A DNA stretch of 64,000 nucleotides from an uncultured Clostridia bacterium (GCA_947626135.1 CANQQZ010000009.1:1-64000), one strand, 5' to 3'; counted from the stretch's first letter, positions 16,775-24,753 are shown. Made by a program: numbers and translations. Notes: generated from the sequence alone by a model not told the origin.

Positions 16775-17947
16775 TTATATTCTCGCCACGCCGGTCCTTA
16801 CAGCCGCGTCCGCGACCGCTCCGGAAACGTAGTTGCATACGCGTCTGTCGAACGCGTCCGGTATTATATATTCTTCATTGAGCTCGTCATCCTTTATGAT
16901 AGAGGCTATCGCCTCCGCCGCCGCAAGCTTCATCTCATCGTTGATATCCGACGCGCGGACCGACAGCGCACCCTTGAATATTCCCGGAAACGCGAGCACG
17001 TTGTTGATCTGATTAGGGAAGTCGGAGCGTCCCGTTCCTATCACCCTCACACCCGCAAGCTTTGCCGCGTCAGGCATGATTTCAGGCGTAGGATTTGCCA
17101 TAGCGAATACCACCGGGTCATCCGCCATAGTTTTAATCATTTCCGGCGTAAGCATATTCGGCGCCGAAACGCCGATAAATAAATCCGCGCCCTTTATAAC
17201 ATCGGCTATCGTTCCTTTAATATTATCGGGATTTGTTATTTCCGCAAGCTTTGCCTGTTCGCGGTTCATTTTCGGATTGCCCCGGTAGAGTGAGCCGTAA
17301 ATATCGCACATGATTACATTTTTAAGTCCGCGCGATACAAGCAGCCGGGTTATCGCCATGCCCGCCGAGCCGGCGCCGTTCACAACGGTTTTTATTTTTG
17401 TTATATCCTTTTTTACTACCTTAAGGGCGTTCAGCACCGATGCGAGCACCACCACCGCTGTACCGTGCTGGTCGTCATGAAATACCGGGATATCGCATTC
17501 CGCGCGCAGCCGTCTTTCGATTTCTATACAGCGCGGCGCGCTGATATCCTCAAGGTTTATGCCGCCGAACGAACCGGCTATTAATTTAACGGTATTGACG
17601 ATTTCGTCCACATTTTTTGAGCGTATGCATATAGGGAATGCGTCCACTCCCGCGAACGTTTTAAAAAGAGCGCATTTGCCCTCCATTACCGGCATACCCG
17701 CCTCCGGTCCGATATCTCCCAAGCCGAGCACAGCCGTGCCGTCCGTAATCACAGCCACAAGATTCGACCGCCGCGTATAGGTATAGGATAAATTTACGTC
17801 CTTAGCTATTTCAAGGCACGGCTCAGCCACGCCCGGAGTATACGCTATCGACAGATCCTCGCGGTTTTCCACCCTTGCCCGTGATATTACCTCTATTTTG
17901 CCTCCCCACGCGCGATGAGCGCGCAGCGCTTTCTCTTTCCTGTCCAT
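16775..17947 (-). CDS. NAD(P)-dependent malic enzyme, short form
   Basis: Oxidative decarboxylation of malate to pyruvate and CO2. The 390-residue protein is the short bacterial type without the C-terminal phosphotransacetylase-like extension. Visible motifs are the tyrosine-bearing SIAYTPGVAEPC, the metal/lysine region MPVMEGKCALFK, the divalent-metal FHDDQHGTA block and a Rossmann loop VVNGAGSAGMA. Cofactor preference cannot be read safely from the sequence. It has its own promoter upstream, divergent from ptsI, and is followed directly by the PL26-like gene. Confidence 0.95.
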   Translation of the reverse strand: MDRKEKALRAHRAWGGKIEVISRARVENREDLSIAYTPGVAEPCLEIAKDVNLSYTYTRRSNLVAVITDGTAVLGLGDIGPEAGMPVMEGKCALFKTFAGVDAFPICIRSKNVDEIVNTVKLIAGSFGGINLEDISAPRCIEIERRLRAECDIPVFHDDQHGTAVVVLASVLNALKVVKKDITKIKTVVNGAGSAGMAITRLLVSRGLKNVIMCDIYGSLYRGNPKMNREQAKLAEITNPDNIKGTIADVIKGADLFIGVSAPNMLTPEMIKTMADDPVVFAMANPTPEIMPDAAKLAGVRVIGTGRSDFPNQINNVLAFPGIFKGALSVRASDINDEMKLAAAEAIASIIKDDELNEEYIIPDAFDRRVCNYVSGAVADAAVRTGVARI

Positions 17948-17982
17948 TTTATGTACATCTCCTACCGTCCGATATTATTATC

Positions 17983-18011
17983 ATTTTACCATATTCCGAA
18001 AAAATAAACAA
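17983..18011 (-). promoter_or_regulatory. Promoter of the malic enzyme gene (TTGTTT-N17-TGGTAAAAT)
   Basis: Minus strand -35 TTGTTT (18006-18011), 17-bp spacer, and -10 TAAAAT (17983-17988) preceded by an extended TGG. Confidence 0.55.
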
Positions 18012-18090
18012 TACCCTATTTCGCTTTATGGCTCAGAAATTTCGTTTAACCTGATTTTTTACTTTTTTGCATGATTTATTATGTTTTATT

Positions 18091-18112
18091 TTCCCGGGAA
18101 CTGTTATATAAT
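18091..18112 (+). promoter_or_regulatory. ptsI promoter -10 region with a palindromic operator candidate
   Basis: TATAAT at 18107-18112, overlapping an extended TGTTATATA alternative. Just upstream lies a perfect 10-bp palindrome TTCCCGGGAA (18091-18100) where the spacer should be. The -35 is poor, which fits a promoter that depends on or is blocked by a bound protein. Confidence 0.45.
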
Positions 18113-18151
18113 ACAAAAGGCAATTACCTATATGAAGGGAGTGCGTTCAGT

Positions 18152-19816
18152 TTGATAACCCTCAGGGGAAGGACGGTCTGCGGCGGTATAGCGATAGGCA
18201 CAGCTATGGTTTACCGGCGCGAAGATAACATAATCAAAAGGTATCACATAGACAGCATAGAAGCGGAAATAGAGCGCTTTGAAAAAGCGCGCTGCCAAGC
18301 GGTCGCCGAGCTTGAGAAGCTGTATACAGAGACGGTTGACGAGGTTGGCGAAATGAGCGCCGAAATATTCGGCATACATCAGCAGATGCTCAGCGATCCG
18401 GATTATATAGAATCCGTTAAAAACATAATAGCAAATGAAATGATTAACGCGGAAACCGCCGTGGGGCACACATGCGACAGCTTTATGCAAATGTTCGAGT
18501 CTCTGTCAAACGCTTACATGCGCGGACGCGCGGCGGATATAAAGGATATTTCGGAACGAATAATAAACATACTCGAGGGCAGGGATCCGCGCGCCGTTAA
18601 CGCGAATGCTCCGGTTATAGTCTTAGCCGACGATCTTTCACCGAGCGAAACCGTTCAGCTCGGACGCGAAACGACGCTCGCCTTCGCCACCGAGGGCGGC
18701 ACCTCGAATTCGCACACAGCTATCCTCGCGCGCATGATGAATATCCCGGCTGTGATAGGCGCCGAGGGAGTATGCTCCTATGGCTTTGACGGGCGCGATG
18801 TGATTGTTGACGGCACGGACGGGACAATATACATCGACCCGGACGAGGAAACCCTCGCGCGGCTGCAAAAGCGCAGGGATGAATATTTCCGTAAGCGCGA
18901 AAGCCTCTCCTGCCTCATAGGCAAAGAAACCGTCACCGCGGACGGCAAAAAAATAGCTCTTCACGCGAATATCGGAAATGTTTTCGACATAAACAGCGTA
19001 ATTGCGAACGACGCGGAGGGAATAGGCTTATTCCGGAGCGAATTTCTGTATCTTGAGAGCTGCGACTTTCCGGACGAGGAAACGCAGTTTAACGTATACC
19101 GCGAGGTCCTCGAAAAAATGGAGGGCAAAAAGGTTATAATCCGCACACTCGACATAGGAGCGGATAAAAACGTCAGCTATTTTCATATGGATGATGAAAA
19201 AAATCCCGCTATGGGAATACGCGCCATACGCGTATGCTTTGAGCACAGGGACTGGTTTAAAACACAGCTGCGCGCTCTGTACCGCGCGTCCGTATACGGA
19301 GATTTGTCGATTATGTTTCCGATGATCACCTCGGAATGGGAAATAGACGAAATATTTAAAATAACAGACGATGTGAAAAACGAGCTTCGGTCTGAGGGCG
19401 TAAAATTTTCCGAAAACGTCAGCCTCGGCTGTATGATTGAAACTCCCGCCGCGGCAATCATATCCGACGACCTGGCAAAGCGCCTGCAATTTCTGTCCAT
19501 AGGTACAAACGATCTGACCCAGTACGCTCTTGCCGCCGACAGAACAAATCCTCACATCGGGCGCTACTGTGATTATTCTCATAAGGCGGTTCTGCGGCTC
19601 ATTTACACCATTGTGCAGAATGCTCATAAAAACGGGATAAACGTAAGCGTATGCGGCGAAATAGCGGCGGATCCCGACCGGACTCAAACGCTGCTCGCTT
19701 TGGGAGTTGACGGTCTTTCCGCCTCTCCTGGCATGCTGCTGCCTCTTCGCGGAGAAATCCGCAAAACCGATATAAGCGCCGTGCGCGATAAAATTTTGAG
19801 CGAAATTCTGAATTAG
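18152..19816 (+). CDS. ptsI: PTS enzyme I (phosphoenolpyruvate-protein phosphotransferase)
   Basis: First phosphoryl carrier of the sugar phosphotransferase system, moving phosphate from PEP to HPr. A TTG codon at 18152 is chosen as start because it sits about ten bases after AAGGGAG and gives the usual opening LRGRTVCGGIAIG; no in-frame ATG lies at a suitable distance. The product is 554 residues with the phospho-histidine H188 in GGTSNSHTAILAR, PEP-binding IGLFRSEFLY and the active-site Cys region VSVCGEIAAD. HPr and EII genes are not in the window, so it stands alone. It ends at a hairpin shared with the convergent phosphodiesterase gene. Confidence 0.93.
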   Translation: MITLRGRTVCGGIAIGTAMVYRREDNIIKRYHIDSIEAEIERFEKARCQAVAELEKLYTETVDEVGEMSAEIFGIHQQMLSDPDYIESVKNIIANEMINAETAVGHTCDSFMQMFESLSNAYMRGRAADIKDISERIINILEGRDPRAVNANAPVIVLADDLSPSETVQLGRETTLAFATEGGTSNSHTAILARMMNIPAVIGAEGVCSYGFDGRDVIVDGTDGTIYIDPDEETLARLQKRRDEYFRKRESLSCLIGKETVTADGKKIALHANIGNVFDINSVIANDAEGIGLFRSEFLYLESCDFPDEETQFNVYREVLEKMEGKKVIIRTLDIGADKNVSYFHMDDEKNPAMGIRAIRVCFEHRDWFKTQLRALYRASVYGDLSIMFPMITSEWEIDEIFKITDDVKNELRSEGVKFSENVSLGCMIETPAAAIISDDLAKRLQFLSIGTNDLTQYALAADRTNPHIGRYCDYSHKAVLRLIYTIVQNAHKNGINVSVCGEIAADPDRTQTLLALGVDGLSASPGMLLPLRGEIRKTDISAVRDKILSEILN

Positions 19817-19823
19817 CCGATAT

Positions 19824-19857
19824 AAGACCGCGTTATCCGATAACGCGGTCTTGCTTA
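19824..19857. terminator. Terminator between ptsI and the convergent phosphodiesterase gene
   Basis: Twelve-base-pair stem AAGACCGCGTTA / TAACGCGGTCTT with a five-base loop, starting 8 bases after the ptsI stop. The downstream tail is only moderately T-rich (GCTTATATTT). Confidence 0.65.
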
Positions 19858-20364
19858 TATTTCCTTAATCAAAAATTTCCCGTCCTCATAAATCATATAA
19901 GAGTGCCTTCCGTCCTTCGGTATTGACACCGATCCGGGATTAAGATACATAAAATCTCCCATATCCTTAACGGCGCTTATATGCGTATGACCGTTCATAA
20001 GACAGTCGCCTCGGTTAAGCTTCGGAGGATTTTGAGGATTTATAACGTGTCCGTGCGTTATATAGATTGTTCTCCCGTCAAGATAAAGCACAGCGTAATC
20101 CGCCATACACGGAAAATCGAGAACCATCTGATCGACCGGAGCCTCGCAGTTGCCCCGCACGCATATAATATCCTTTGCCATACCGTTGAGCAGCTCCGTT
20201 ACCCTTTTCGGCGAATATTCCTCCGGGAGATCGTTGCGCGGTCCGTGATAAAGCAAATCTCCCAACAGCACCAGCTTATCCGCTCTCTCCTCCTCAAATC
20301 TTTTCTTCATCAGCGCGGCGTATTTGCCGCTTCCGTGAATATCGGACGCAAACATTATTTTCAT
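19855..20364 (-). CDS. YfcE/MJ0936-type metallophosphodiesterase
   Basis: A 169-residue cytosolic calcineurin-like phosphoesterase. The metal ligands are all visible: ASDIHG at the N-terminus, LLGDLLYHG, RGNCE (the Cys variant common in YfcE) and the C-terminal ITHGH and NGHTH. The family hydrolyses phosphodiesters such as bis-pNPP in vitro, but natural substrates are poorly known. It is the last of three genes transcribed together (metallophosphoesterase, TraX-like, YfcE). Confidence 0.9.
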   Translation of the reverse strand: MKIMFASDIHGSGKYAALMKKRFEEERADKLVLLGDLLYHGPRNDLPEEYSPKRVTELLNGMAKDIICVRGNCEAPVDQMVLDFPCMADYAVLYLDGRTIYITHGHVINPQNPPKLNRGDCLMNGHTHISAVKDMGDFMYLNPGSVSIPKDGRHSYMIYEDGKFLIKEI

Positions 20365-20368
20365 GCTT

Positions 20369-21109
20369 TCAGACCCCCAATATTATAAATTTAATAACGG
20401 CTAACACAAGCAGATGCGCCGGATAGAATATATAAAATCCGTATTTTGTTTTCGGACCCTGCCGCCCGTTATAGAAATACAGCGGAACGAGCGCCGCAGC
20501 CGTGCACGACTGTGATACCACCGTCATAATATCTGCCGAAGGCAGCACGTAATAGATAAACACTCTGACCGCGGAGAGAATAACAAACGCCGCCGCCTGT
20601 TTTTTGAAATCGCCTCTGAACTCCGCGAACGCGAGGATCCACAGCACCGCGAACACCCGCCAGTCAGCCGTTCGCGTAAGGAATACTATAACAGCTATCA
20701 CGGCGATCTTGACCGCCGGATGAAGCCTTTCGGAGTGCCGCACGGTAAGCGCGAGCAGTCCCATCGCGAGAGAAAATATAGCGTTTAAATATATGAAATC
20801 GCCGATAAACATCGAAAAGCTCGACGGCAGATAGGATTCAAACAGATAAAACGGCACCTGCGAAACCGCCGCGAAGATAAACATGCGCTGAAGATATTTT
20901 TTAAGATTACTTGTATGAAAATACCCCTCGGCAACAAAAAAGCACATTATCGGAATAGTCAGCTTGCCTATTATATTCATCGGCACGATCAGCATATTCA
21001 TAACGCTATGATTAATGGGAAGCAGCACCACAATATGCGAAAGGTGGTTTATAAGCATTGCCGCAGCGGCAATCAATTTAAGCTCGAAAGCATTCAAACC
21101 CTTTTTCAT
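20369..21109 (-). CDS. TraX-family integral membrane protein
   Basis: A 246-residue polytopic protein with about eight hydrophobic segments. The N-terminal motif LNAFELKLIAAAAMLINHL and the following His are characteristic of the TraX family, whose namesake N-acetylates F-pilin. Chromosomal homologues in Clostridia have no known pilin partner, and none is seen here, so an acyltransferase role on an unknown target is only a possibility. It lies four bases before the YfcE gene and ten bases after the metallophosphoesterase gene. Confidence 0.85.
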   Translation of the reverse strand: MKKGLNAFELKLIAAAAMLINHLSHIVVLLPINHSVMNMLIVPMNIIGKLTIPIMCFFVAEGYFHTSNLKKYLQRMFIFAAVSQVPFYLFESYLPSSFSMFIGDFIYLNAIFSLAMGLLALTVRHSERLHPAVKIAVIAVIVFLTRTADWRVFAVLWILAFAEFRGDFKKQAAAFVILSAVRVFIYYVLPSADIMTVVSQSCTAAALVPLYFYNGRQGPKTKYGFYIFYPAHLLVLAVIKFIILGV

Positions 21110-21119
21110 TGTCCTCTCC

Positions 21120-21818
21120 TCAGTCAGATATTTTTACGGGATTAAACTCTGTGTAATCCCCCGAAACGAGCATATATTCTATATTTCTCACGACCGCGTT
21201 AACGGCGTTTCTGTGCGCGTGAGCGTGAAGATGTCCGTAAACGCACTTTGATACGTTCCCTGCCTCCATAAGCTCGGTAAAAGCGTTTTCCTCACGCTGG
21301 ACCGACATCGGAGGAAAATGCGAAAAAACATATATCTCACGCGCATTTTCGGCGCTCTTGAGCGACAGCCCGAGCCTCAGCACCTCACGCGCGAAAATCC
21401 TTTCGTCCTCAGCCGACGCTCCGTCCCATTTCGGATACATCCAGCCGCGCGTGCCGCATATAGCCGTATCCCCATAAGCAAAATGATTGTTCTGCAAAAA
21501 ATCTATATCCGAAAACCCGCTGTCCGCAATAAATTTTTTCAGCTTGTTAAGCGTGGACCACCAGTAATCATGATTACCCTTGACCATGATTTTTTTTCCG
21601 TTTAATCTGTTTAAAAATTCAAAATCCTTATACGACTGCTCCAGATATGTCGCCCACGAAAAATCGCCTACCAGCACGACAGTATCCCGCTGCCGTACCA
21701 GCGACTGCCAGTTGTCCGCAATCTTTTCCACATAATTATCCCATTTGCCGCCGAATACGCTCATTGGCTTGTCCACTCCGAGAGGCAGATGCAGATCCCC
21801 TATAGCAAATAACGCCAT
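21120..21818 (-). CDS. Calcineurin-like metallophosphoesterase
   Basis: A 232-residue phosphoesterase with the full metal-binding set: FAIGDLHLPLG, LVGDFSW, VKGNHDYWW and GHLHAHAH. It is longer than the YfcE type and resembles predicted Firmicutes phosphohydrolases of unknown substrate. The HFPP segment near residue 170 supplies another ligand. It leads the three-gene unit, with a promoter at 21848-21876. Confidence 0.9.
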   Translation of the reverse strand: MALFAIGDLHLPLGVDKPMSVFGGKWDNYVEKIADNWQSLVRQRDTVVLVGDFSWATYLEQSYKDFEFLNRLNGKKIMVKGNHDYWWSTLNKLKKFIADSGFSDIDFLQNNHFAYGDTAICGTRGWMYPKWDGASAEDERIFAREVLRLGLSLKSAENAREIYVFSHFPPMSVQREENAFTELMEAGNVSKCVYGHLHAHAHRNAVNAVVRNIEYMLVSGDYTEFNPVKISD

Positions 21819-21847
21819 TTGTTTCTCTCCTTAATATTCCTGCATAT

Positions 21848-21876
21848 ATTATACACGAAAGCCTCCGATATGGCAA
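21848..21876 (-). promoter_or_regulatory. Promoter of the phosphoesterase-TraX-YfcE unit (TTGCCA-N17-TATAAT)
   Basis: TTGCCA at 21871-21876 and TATAAT at 21848-21853 on the minus strand, spacer 17 bp, about 30 bases before the start codon. Confidence 0.65.
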
Positions 21877-21890
21877 GAAAAAAACGCATG

Positions 21891-21920
21891 AAAAAGGAGC
21901 AAAGCTTAACACCATGCTCC
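21891..21920 (-). terminator. Terminator of the tRNA array
   Basis: Minus strand GGAGCA ... TGCTCC stem followed by TTTTT, starting seven bases past the CCA end of tRNA-Cys, the last tRNA transcribed. Confidence 0.65.
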
Positions 21921-21926
21921 CTTTGA

Positions 21927-22001
21927 TGGAGGCGCTACCCGGATTTGAACCGGGGAATAAAGGTTTTGCAGACCTCTGCCTTGCCTCTTGGCTATAGCGC
22001 C
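21927..22001 (-). tRNA. tRNA-Cys (GCA)
   Basis: A 75-nt cloverleaf with acceptor GGCGCTA pairing TAGCGCC, discriminator T, encoded CCA, anticodon GCA in the loop CTGCAAA, and T-loop GGTTCAAATCC. Last of five tRNAs on the minus strand. Confidence 0.95.
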
Positions 22002-22138
22002 GTATATGAAAAGGCTCCTGCGATTTTAATATATTATACGGTTCCGCAAAATATTCCATAAAATATAATACCATTAAAACCCGTAAACCTTGTTTGTGTA
22101 ATAATACAAAAGACGCAAACCGCGCCTTTTGTATTAAA

Positions 22139-22213
22139 TGGAGCGGAAGACGAGATTCGAACTCGCGACGTTCACCTTGGCAAGGTGACGCTCTACCACT
22201 GAGCCACTCCCGC
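22139..22213 (-). tRNA. tRNA-Gly (GCC)
   Basis: A 75-nt cloverleaf: acceptor GCGGGAG with TTCCGC on the 3' side (one mismatch/wobble), discriminator T, encoded CCA, anticodon GCC within CACCTTGCCAAGGTG, T-loop GAGTTCGAATCTC. Confidence 0.94.
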
Positions 22214-22236
22214 AAATACCGTCCGCATCGGACGGT

Positions 22237-22312
22237 TGGTGCTTCCGGACGGAATCGAACCATCGACACGGGGATTTTCAGTCCCCTGCTCTACCGACTG
22301 AGCTACAGAAGC
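22237..22312 (-). tRNA. tRNA-Phe (GAA)
   Basis: A 76-nt cloverleaf with acceptor GCTTCTG pairing CGGAAGC, encoded CCA, anticodon GAA in GGGGACTGAAAATCCCC, and T-loop GGTTCGATTCC. Confidence 0.95.
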
Positions 22313-22353
22313 ATATCAGTCCTTCAGGAAACACTCCCCGCAAGGACTGACTG

Positions 22354-22430
22354 TGGCGACCCGGATGAGGCTCGAACTCACGACCTCCAGCGTGACAGGC
22401 TGGCGTTCTAACCAACTGAACTACCGGGCC
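22354..22430 (-). tRNA. tRNA-Asp (GTC)
   Basis: A 77-nt cloverleaf with acceptor GGCCCGG pairing CCGGGTC, discriminator G, encoded CCA, anticodon GTC in CCAGCCTGTCACGCTGG. Confidence 0.95.
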
Positions 22431-22439
22431 ATATATTCA

Positions 22440-22528
22440 GCGCAAATAAATTTGCGCCAAACCTGTGATTGGCATAAATAGATTTACGCCAAACCTGTGA
22501 TTGGCACAAATAAATTTATGCCAATCAC
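22440..22528. repeat. Palindromic 32-bp tandem repeat between tRNA-Val and tRNA-Asp
   Basis: Two full 32-base units (22440-22471 and 22472-22503) plus a partial third. Each holds an imperfect palindrome of the form GGCRCAAATAAATTTGYGCC followed by the spacer AAACCTGTGATT. The last copy forms a larger hairpin because GTGATTGGCA (from 22497) pairs with TGCCAATCAC (to 22528). It lies inside the tRNA transcript, between the Val and Asp genes. Confidence 0.8.
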
Positions 22529-22531
22529 ATA

Positions 22532-22607
22532 TGGTGGGAGTTATAGGGCTCGAACCTATGACCCTCTGCTTGTAAGGCAGATGCTCTCCCAGCTGAGCTA
22601 AACTCCC
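22532..22607 (-). tRNA. tRNA-Val (TAC)
   Basis: A 76-nt cloverleaf with acceptor GGGAGTT pairing AACTCCC, encoded CCA, anticodon TAC in TCTGCCTTACAAGCAGA. First tRNA after the array promoter. Confidence 0.95.
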
Positions 22608-22639
22608 GTTTTCTCGGTCTTACCGACCCAACAAAAGTG

Positions 22640-22668
22640 ATTATAGCAAAAACTCACGCCTTTGTCAA
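22640..22668 (-). promoter_or_regulatory. Promoter of the tRNA array (TTGACA-N17-TATAAT)
   Basis: Perfect consensus on the minus strand: TTGACA (22663-22668) and TATAAT (22640-22645) with a 17-bp spacer, about 33 bases before tRNA-Val. Strong stable-RNA promoter. Confidence 0.85.
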
Positions 22669-22768
22669 CACTTTTTTCATAAATTTTCAAAAAATTATGC
22701 GCATAACGAAAGAAGCGGCATAACCTCACGGTTTTCCGCTCCTTACGAAATATAAAATTGGGAAAGAA

Positions 22769-23161
22769 TTAAGCTTTTTTACCGCCGATAAGCTCCTCCA
22801 TTTTATCAATGGTATCTCTGCTTACGCCGCGCTCAATATAGCTCGCCTCGATTTTGGCTCTTGCCTCCGGAACCATAAGCGTTTCTGTCAGGAAGCGCCT
22901 TATAATATCATTTCTCGCGCAAACCTCGGCGCCCGCATCGCGTCCCGCATCGGTAAGACTTATACTTCCATACGGCTTATGTTCAACCAATCCCTGCTTG
23001 CTCAGATTATTTACCGCGCGGTTAACGCTCGGCTTTGAGATATTCAGATATACGGATATATCCGTTATCCTGACAGTGGGCTTGCTCCTTGACAGAACAT
23101 ATATTGCCGCAAGATAATCCCCTAAAGCGCCGGGAACGGGTGATCGCTCCGCTTCCACCAT
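22769..23161 (-). CDS. DtxR/MntR-family metal-dependent transcriptional regulator
   Basis: A 130-residue protein with an N-terminal winged helix: DYLAAIYVLSRSKPTVRITD, the recognition helix region LNISKPSVNRAVNNLSKQGLV and the wing YGSISLTDAGR. A short dimerisation part follows, where the metal-site residues of the family would lie (CARNDIIRRFL and later). The SH3-like third domain is absent, as in MntR. The start is the ATG at 23161 behind GGGAGGCGG; the open frame runs 36 codons further without a ribosome site. It may sense Mn(II) or Fe(II). No metal transporter gene is adjacent, so its targets lie elsewhere. Confidence 0.85.
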   Translation of the reverse strand: MVEAERSPVPGALGDYLAAIYVLSRSKPTVRITDISVYLNISKPSVNRAVNNLSKQGLVEHKPYGSISLTDAGRDAGAEVCARNDIIRRFLTETLMVPEARAKIEASYIERGVSRDTIDKMEELIGGKKA

Positions 23162-23240
23162 TTCTCCGCCTCCCTTAAAAAGAAAAGGACATAAAGCTGC
23201 TAATAGCTTTACGCCCCCGTTGGCTCTATATCTTGGCATT

Positions 23241-23269
23241 ATTATACTACCCGGCGCCTCAGATTTCAA
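23241..23269 (-). promoter_or_regulatory. Promoter of the DtxR-family gene (TTGAAA-N17-TATAAT)
   Basis: Minus strand TTGAAA (23264-23269), 17-bp spacer, TATAAT (23241-23246), roughly 75 bases before the start codon. Confidence 0.65.
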
Positions 23270-23393
23270 GTGTTTTTTTCAATTTTATGGAAAATGCATA
23301 AAAATTCATTTTCCGGGCGCGCCGACGATATGCATTTTGAAACGCATATCCTGCACATTGCGATCTCATATTATCATAAATACAAAAAAATGC

Positions 23394-23422
23394 TTGACAA
23401 CAGGCAAAATACGGTATATAAT
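23394..23422 (+). promoter_or_regulatory. Promoter of the rpsF-ssb-rpsR operon (TTGACA-N17-TATAAT)
   Basis: Both hexamers are full consensus (23394-23399 and 23417-23422) with a 17-bp spacer, giving a leader of about 68 nt before rpsF. Confidence 0.88.
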
Positions 23423-23451
23423 ATTAAGGCTTGTGAAAACAGGCTTCCTTG

Positions 23452-23470
23452 CCCGAAAGGAATTTTCGGG
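23452..23470 (+). promoter_or_regulatory. rpsF leader hairpin, possible S6:S18 autoregulatory site
   Basis: Stem CCCGAAA / TTTTCGGG in the short 5' UTR just upstream of the rpsF ribosome site. Many bacteria carry an S6:S18-binding hairpin with a CCG element at this position. The CCG here fits, but the bulge layout was not tested against a covariance model. Confidence 0.4.
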
Positions 23471-23496
23471 ACAAAAGTCCATAAGGAGGTGTAAAA

Positions 23497-23799
23497 ATGG
23501 CTGAAAAGATTTTAAACAGCTATGAAACAATTTTTATCGTTGACGCGACACTCGATGAGGAAAGCGCAGCCACCCTGAAGGATAAGTTCACATCGCTTAT
23601 CGAGGCTAACGGCGAGCTTGAAACGGTCGAAGAGTGGGGCAAAAGAAAGCTCGCTTACGAAATCAACGACAAAACCGAAGGCGTTTACTATCTTGTAAAC
23701 TTCAAGGCTGACGCCGAGTTCCCCAAGGAGCTTGACAGACAGTACAAGATTACTGACGGTATCTTAAGAACAATCATAATCAGAAAAGACGAGGATTGA
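23497..23799 (+). CDS. rpsF: 30S ribosomal protein S6
   Basis: A 100-residue S6 with the typical start YETIFIVDATLDEE and the WGKRKLAYEINDKTEGVYYLVNF core. It binds 16S rRNA as a dimer with S18 on the platform of the small subunit. The ribosome site is AAGGAGGTG. First gene of the conserved rpsF-ssb-rpsR operon. Confidence 0.98.
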   Translation: MAEKILNSYETIFIVDATLDEESAATLKDKFTSLIEANGELETVEEWGKRKLAYEINDKTEGVYYLVNFKADAEFPKELDRQYKITDGILRTIIIRKDED

Positions 23800-23818
23800 T
23801 TTAAGAAAGGCGCGAACA

Positions 23819-24301
23819 ATGAATAAGGTGATTTTAGTCGGAAATTTAGCGAGAGATCCCGAGCTTCGCCAGACTCCGCAGGGTGTGCCGGTAGCGCGGT
23901 TTACCGTAGCCGTATCGAGGCGCTATTCGCGTGACGGTCAGCAGCAGACAGATTTTATCAGCTGCGTGGCATGGAGAGGCACGGCGGAATTTTTATGCCG
24001 TTATTTTACAAAGGGCAGCGGGATCCAGCTCTGCGGCAGTATCCAGACAAGAAGCTGGGACGGTCAGGACGGTCAGCGCCATTACGCAACCGAGGTCGTT
24101 GCGGACGAGGTTTCCTTCAACGGGCCCAAATCGTCCAACCAATCATCCGGCGGCTATCAGCAAAGCGCTCCGTCTTATCAGAACAATCCTGCGCCGGCGG
24201 CTCCCTCCGCGGACAGCGGTTCGGGCAGCGGCTTTGACGGCGATTTTGATTCTATGGGATTTGACGATCTTGACGGCAGCGAGGACGACCTTCCGTTTTG
24301 A
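23819..24301 (+). CDS. ssb: Single-stranded DNA-binding protein
   Basis: A 160-residue SSB with the OB fold at about residues 1-105 (NKVILVGNLARDPELRQTP, FISCVAWRGTAEF). A Gly/Ser/Gln-rich flexible linker follows, then the acidic C-terminal tip DDLPF used to recruit repair and replication partners. It sits between rpsF and rpsR as in most Firmicutes. Confidence 0.98.
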   Translation: MNKVILVGNLARDPELRQTPQGVPVARFTVAVSRRYSRDGQQQTDFISCVAWRGTAEFLCRYFTKGSGIQLCGSIQTRSWDGQDGQRHYATEVVADEVSFNGPKSSNQSSGGYQQSAPSYQNNPAPAAPSADSGSGSGFDGDFDSMGFDDLDGSEDDLPF

Positions 24302-24337
24302 CGGAAATGATGAAAATTGATTAAGGAGGAAAAATTC

Positions 24338-24583
24338 ATGGCTGAAAGAGTTGAAAGACCCCAGAGAGCAAGAAGACCCAGAAAAAAGGTCTGCGTGTTC
24401 TGCGTGGATAAGGTCGAGCATATTGATTACAAGGACACCGCTAAGCTCAGAAGATTTATTTCGGAGCGCGGCAAAATCGTGCCCAGACGCATCAGCGGCA
24501 ACTGCGCGAAGCATCAGCGTCAGCTCACAACCGCGGTTAAGCGCGCGAGAATGATTGCGCTTTTGCCTTTTGTAGCTGAATAA
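24338..24583 (+). CDS. rpsR: 30S ribosomal protein S18
   Basis: An 81-residue S18. The ATG at 24338 follows AAGGAGG; an upstream in-frame ATG at 24317 lies before that site and is rejected. It keeps the zinc-type pattern: CVFC at residues 19-22 and a later CAKH, so this is a metal-binding (C+) form. Last gene of its operon, followed by a strong terminator. Confidence 0.97.
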   Translation: MAERVERPQRARRPRKKVCVFCVDKVEHIDYKDTAKLRRFISERGKIVPRRISGNCAKHQRQLTTAVKRARMIALLPFVAE

Positions 24584-24632
24584 TCCGCCGCCGCGTCCTA
24601 TCGGAACGGACGGCGCGGCTGCATAATAAAAC

Positions 24633-24668
24633 ACGGCATCACCGATATTCGGTATGCCGTATTTTTTT
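24633..24668 (+). terminator. Terminator of the rpsF operon
   Basis: Hairpin ACGGCAT-C-ACCG ... CGGT-ATGCCGT followed by ATTTTTTTG. A second GC-rich hairpin lies just before it at about 24590-24622. Confidence 0.85.
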
Positions 24669-24720
24669 GATTTTTTATATGCGTTTTATTCATGCCGCCC
24701 TCGTCCGGATTTCCGGACGA

Positions 24721-24753
24721 AAAAAAACGGAATGTTCTCAATTCCGTTTTTTT
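24721..24753. terminator. Terminator at the end of the S10-spc-alpha cluster
   Basis: AAAAAAACGGAAT / ATTCCGTTTTTTT, a 13-bp stem that is symmetrical and so active on both strands. It is 16 bases past the rplQ stop on the minus strand. Confidence 0.85.

Noticed and set aside
22440..22528. CRISPR array
   Set aside because: The units are directly adjacent with no variable spacers and there are only two and a half copies; no cas gene is present.
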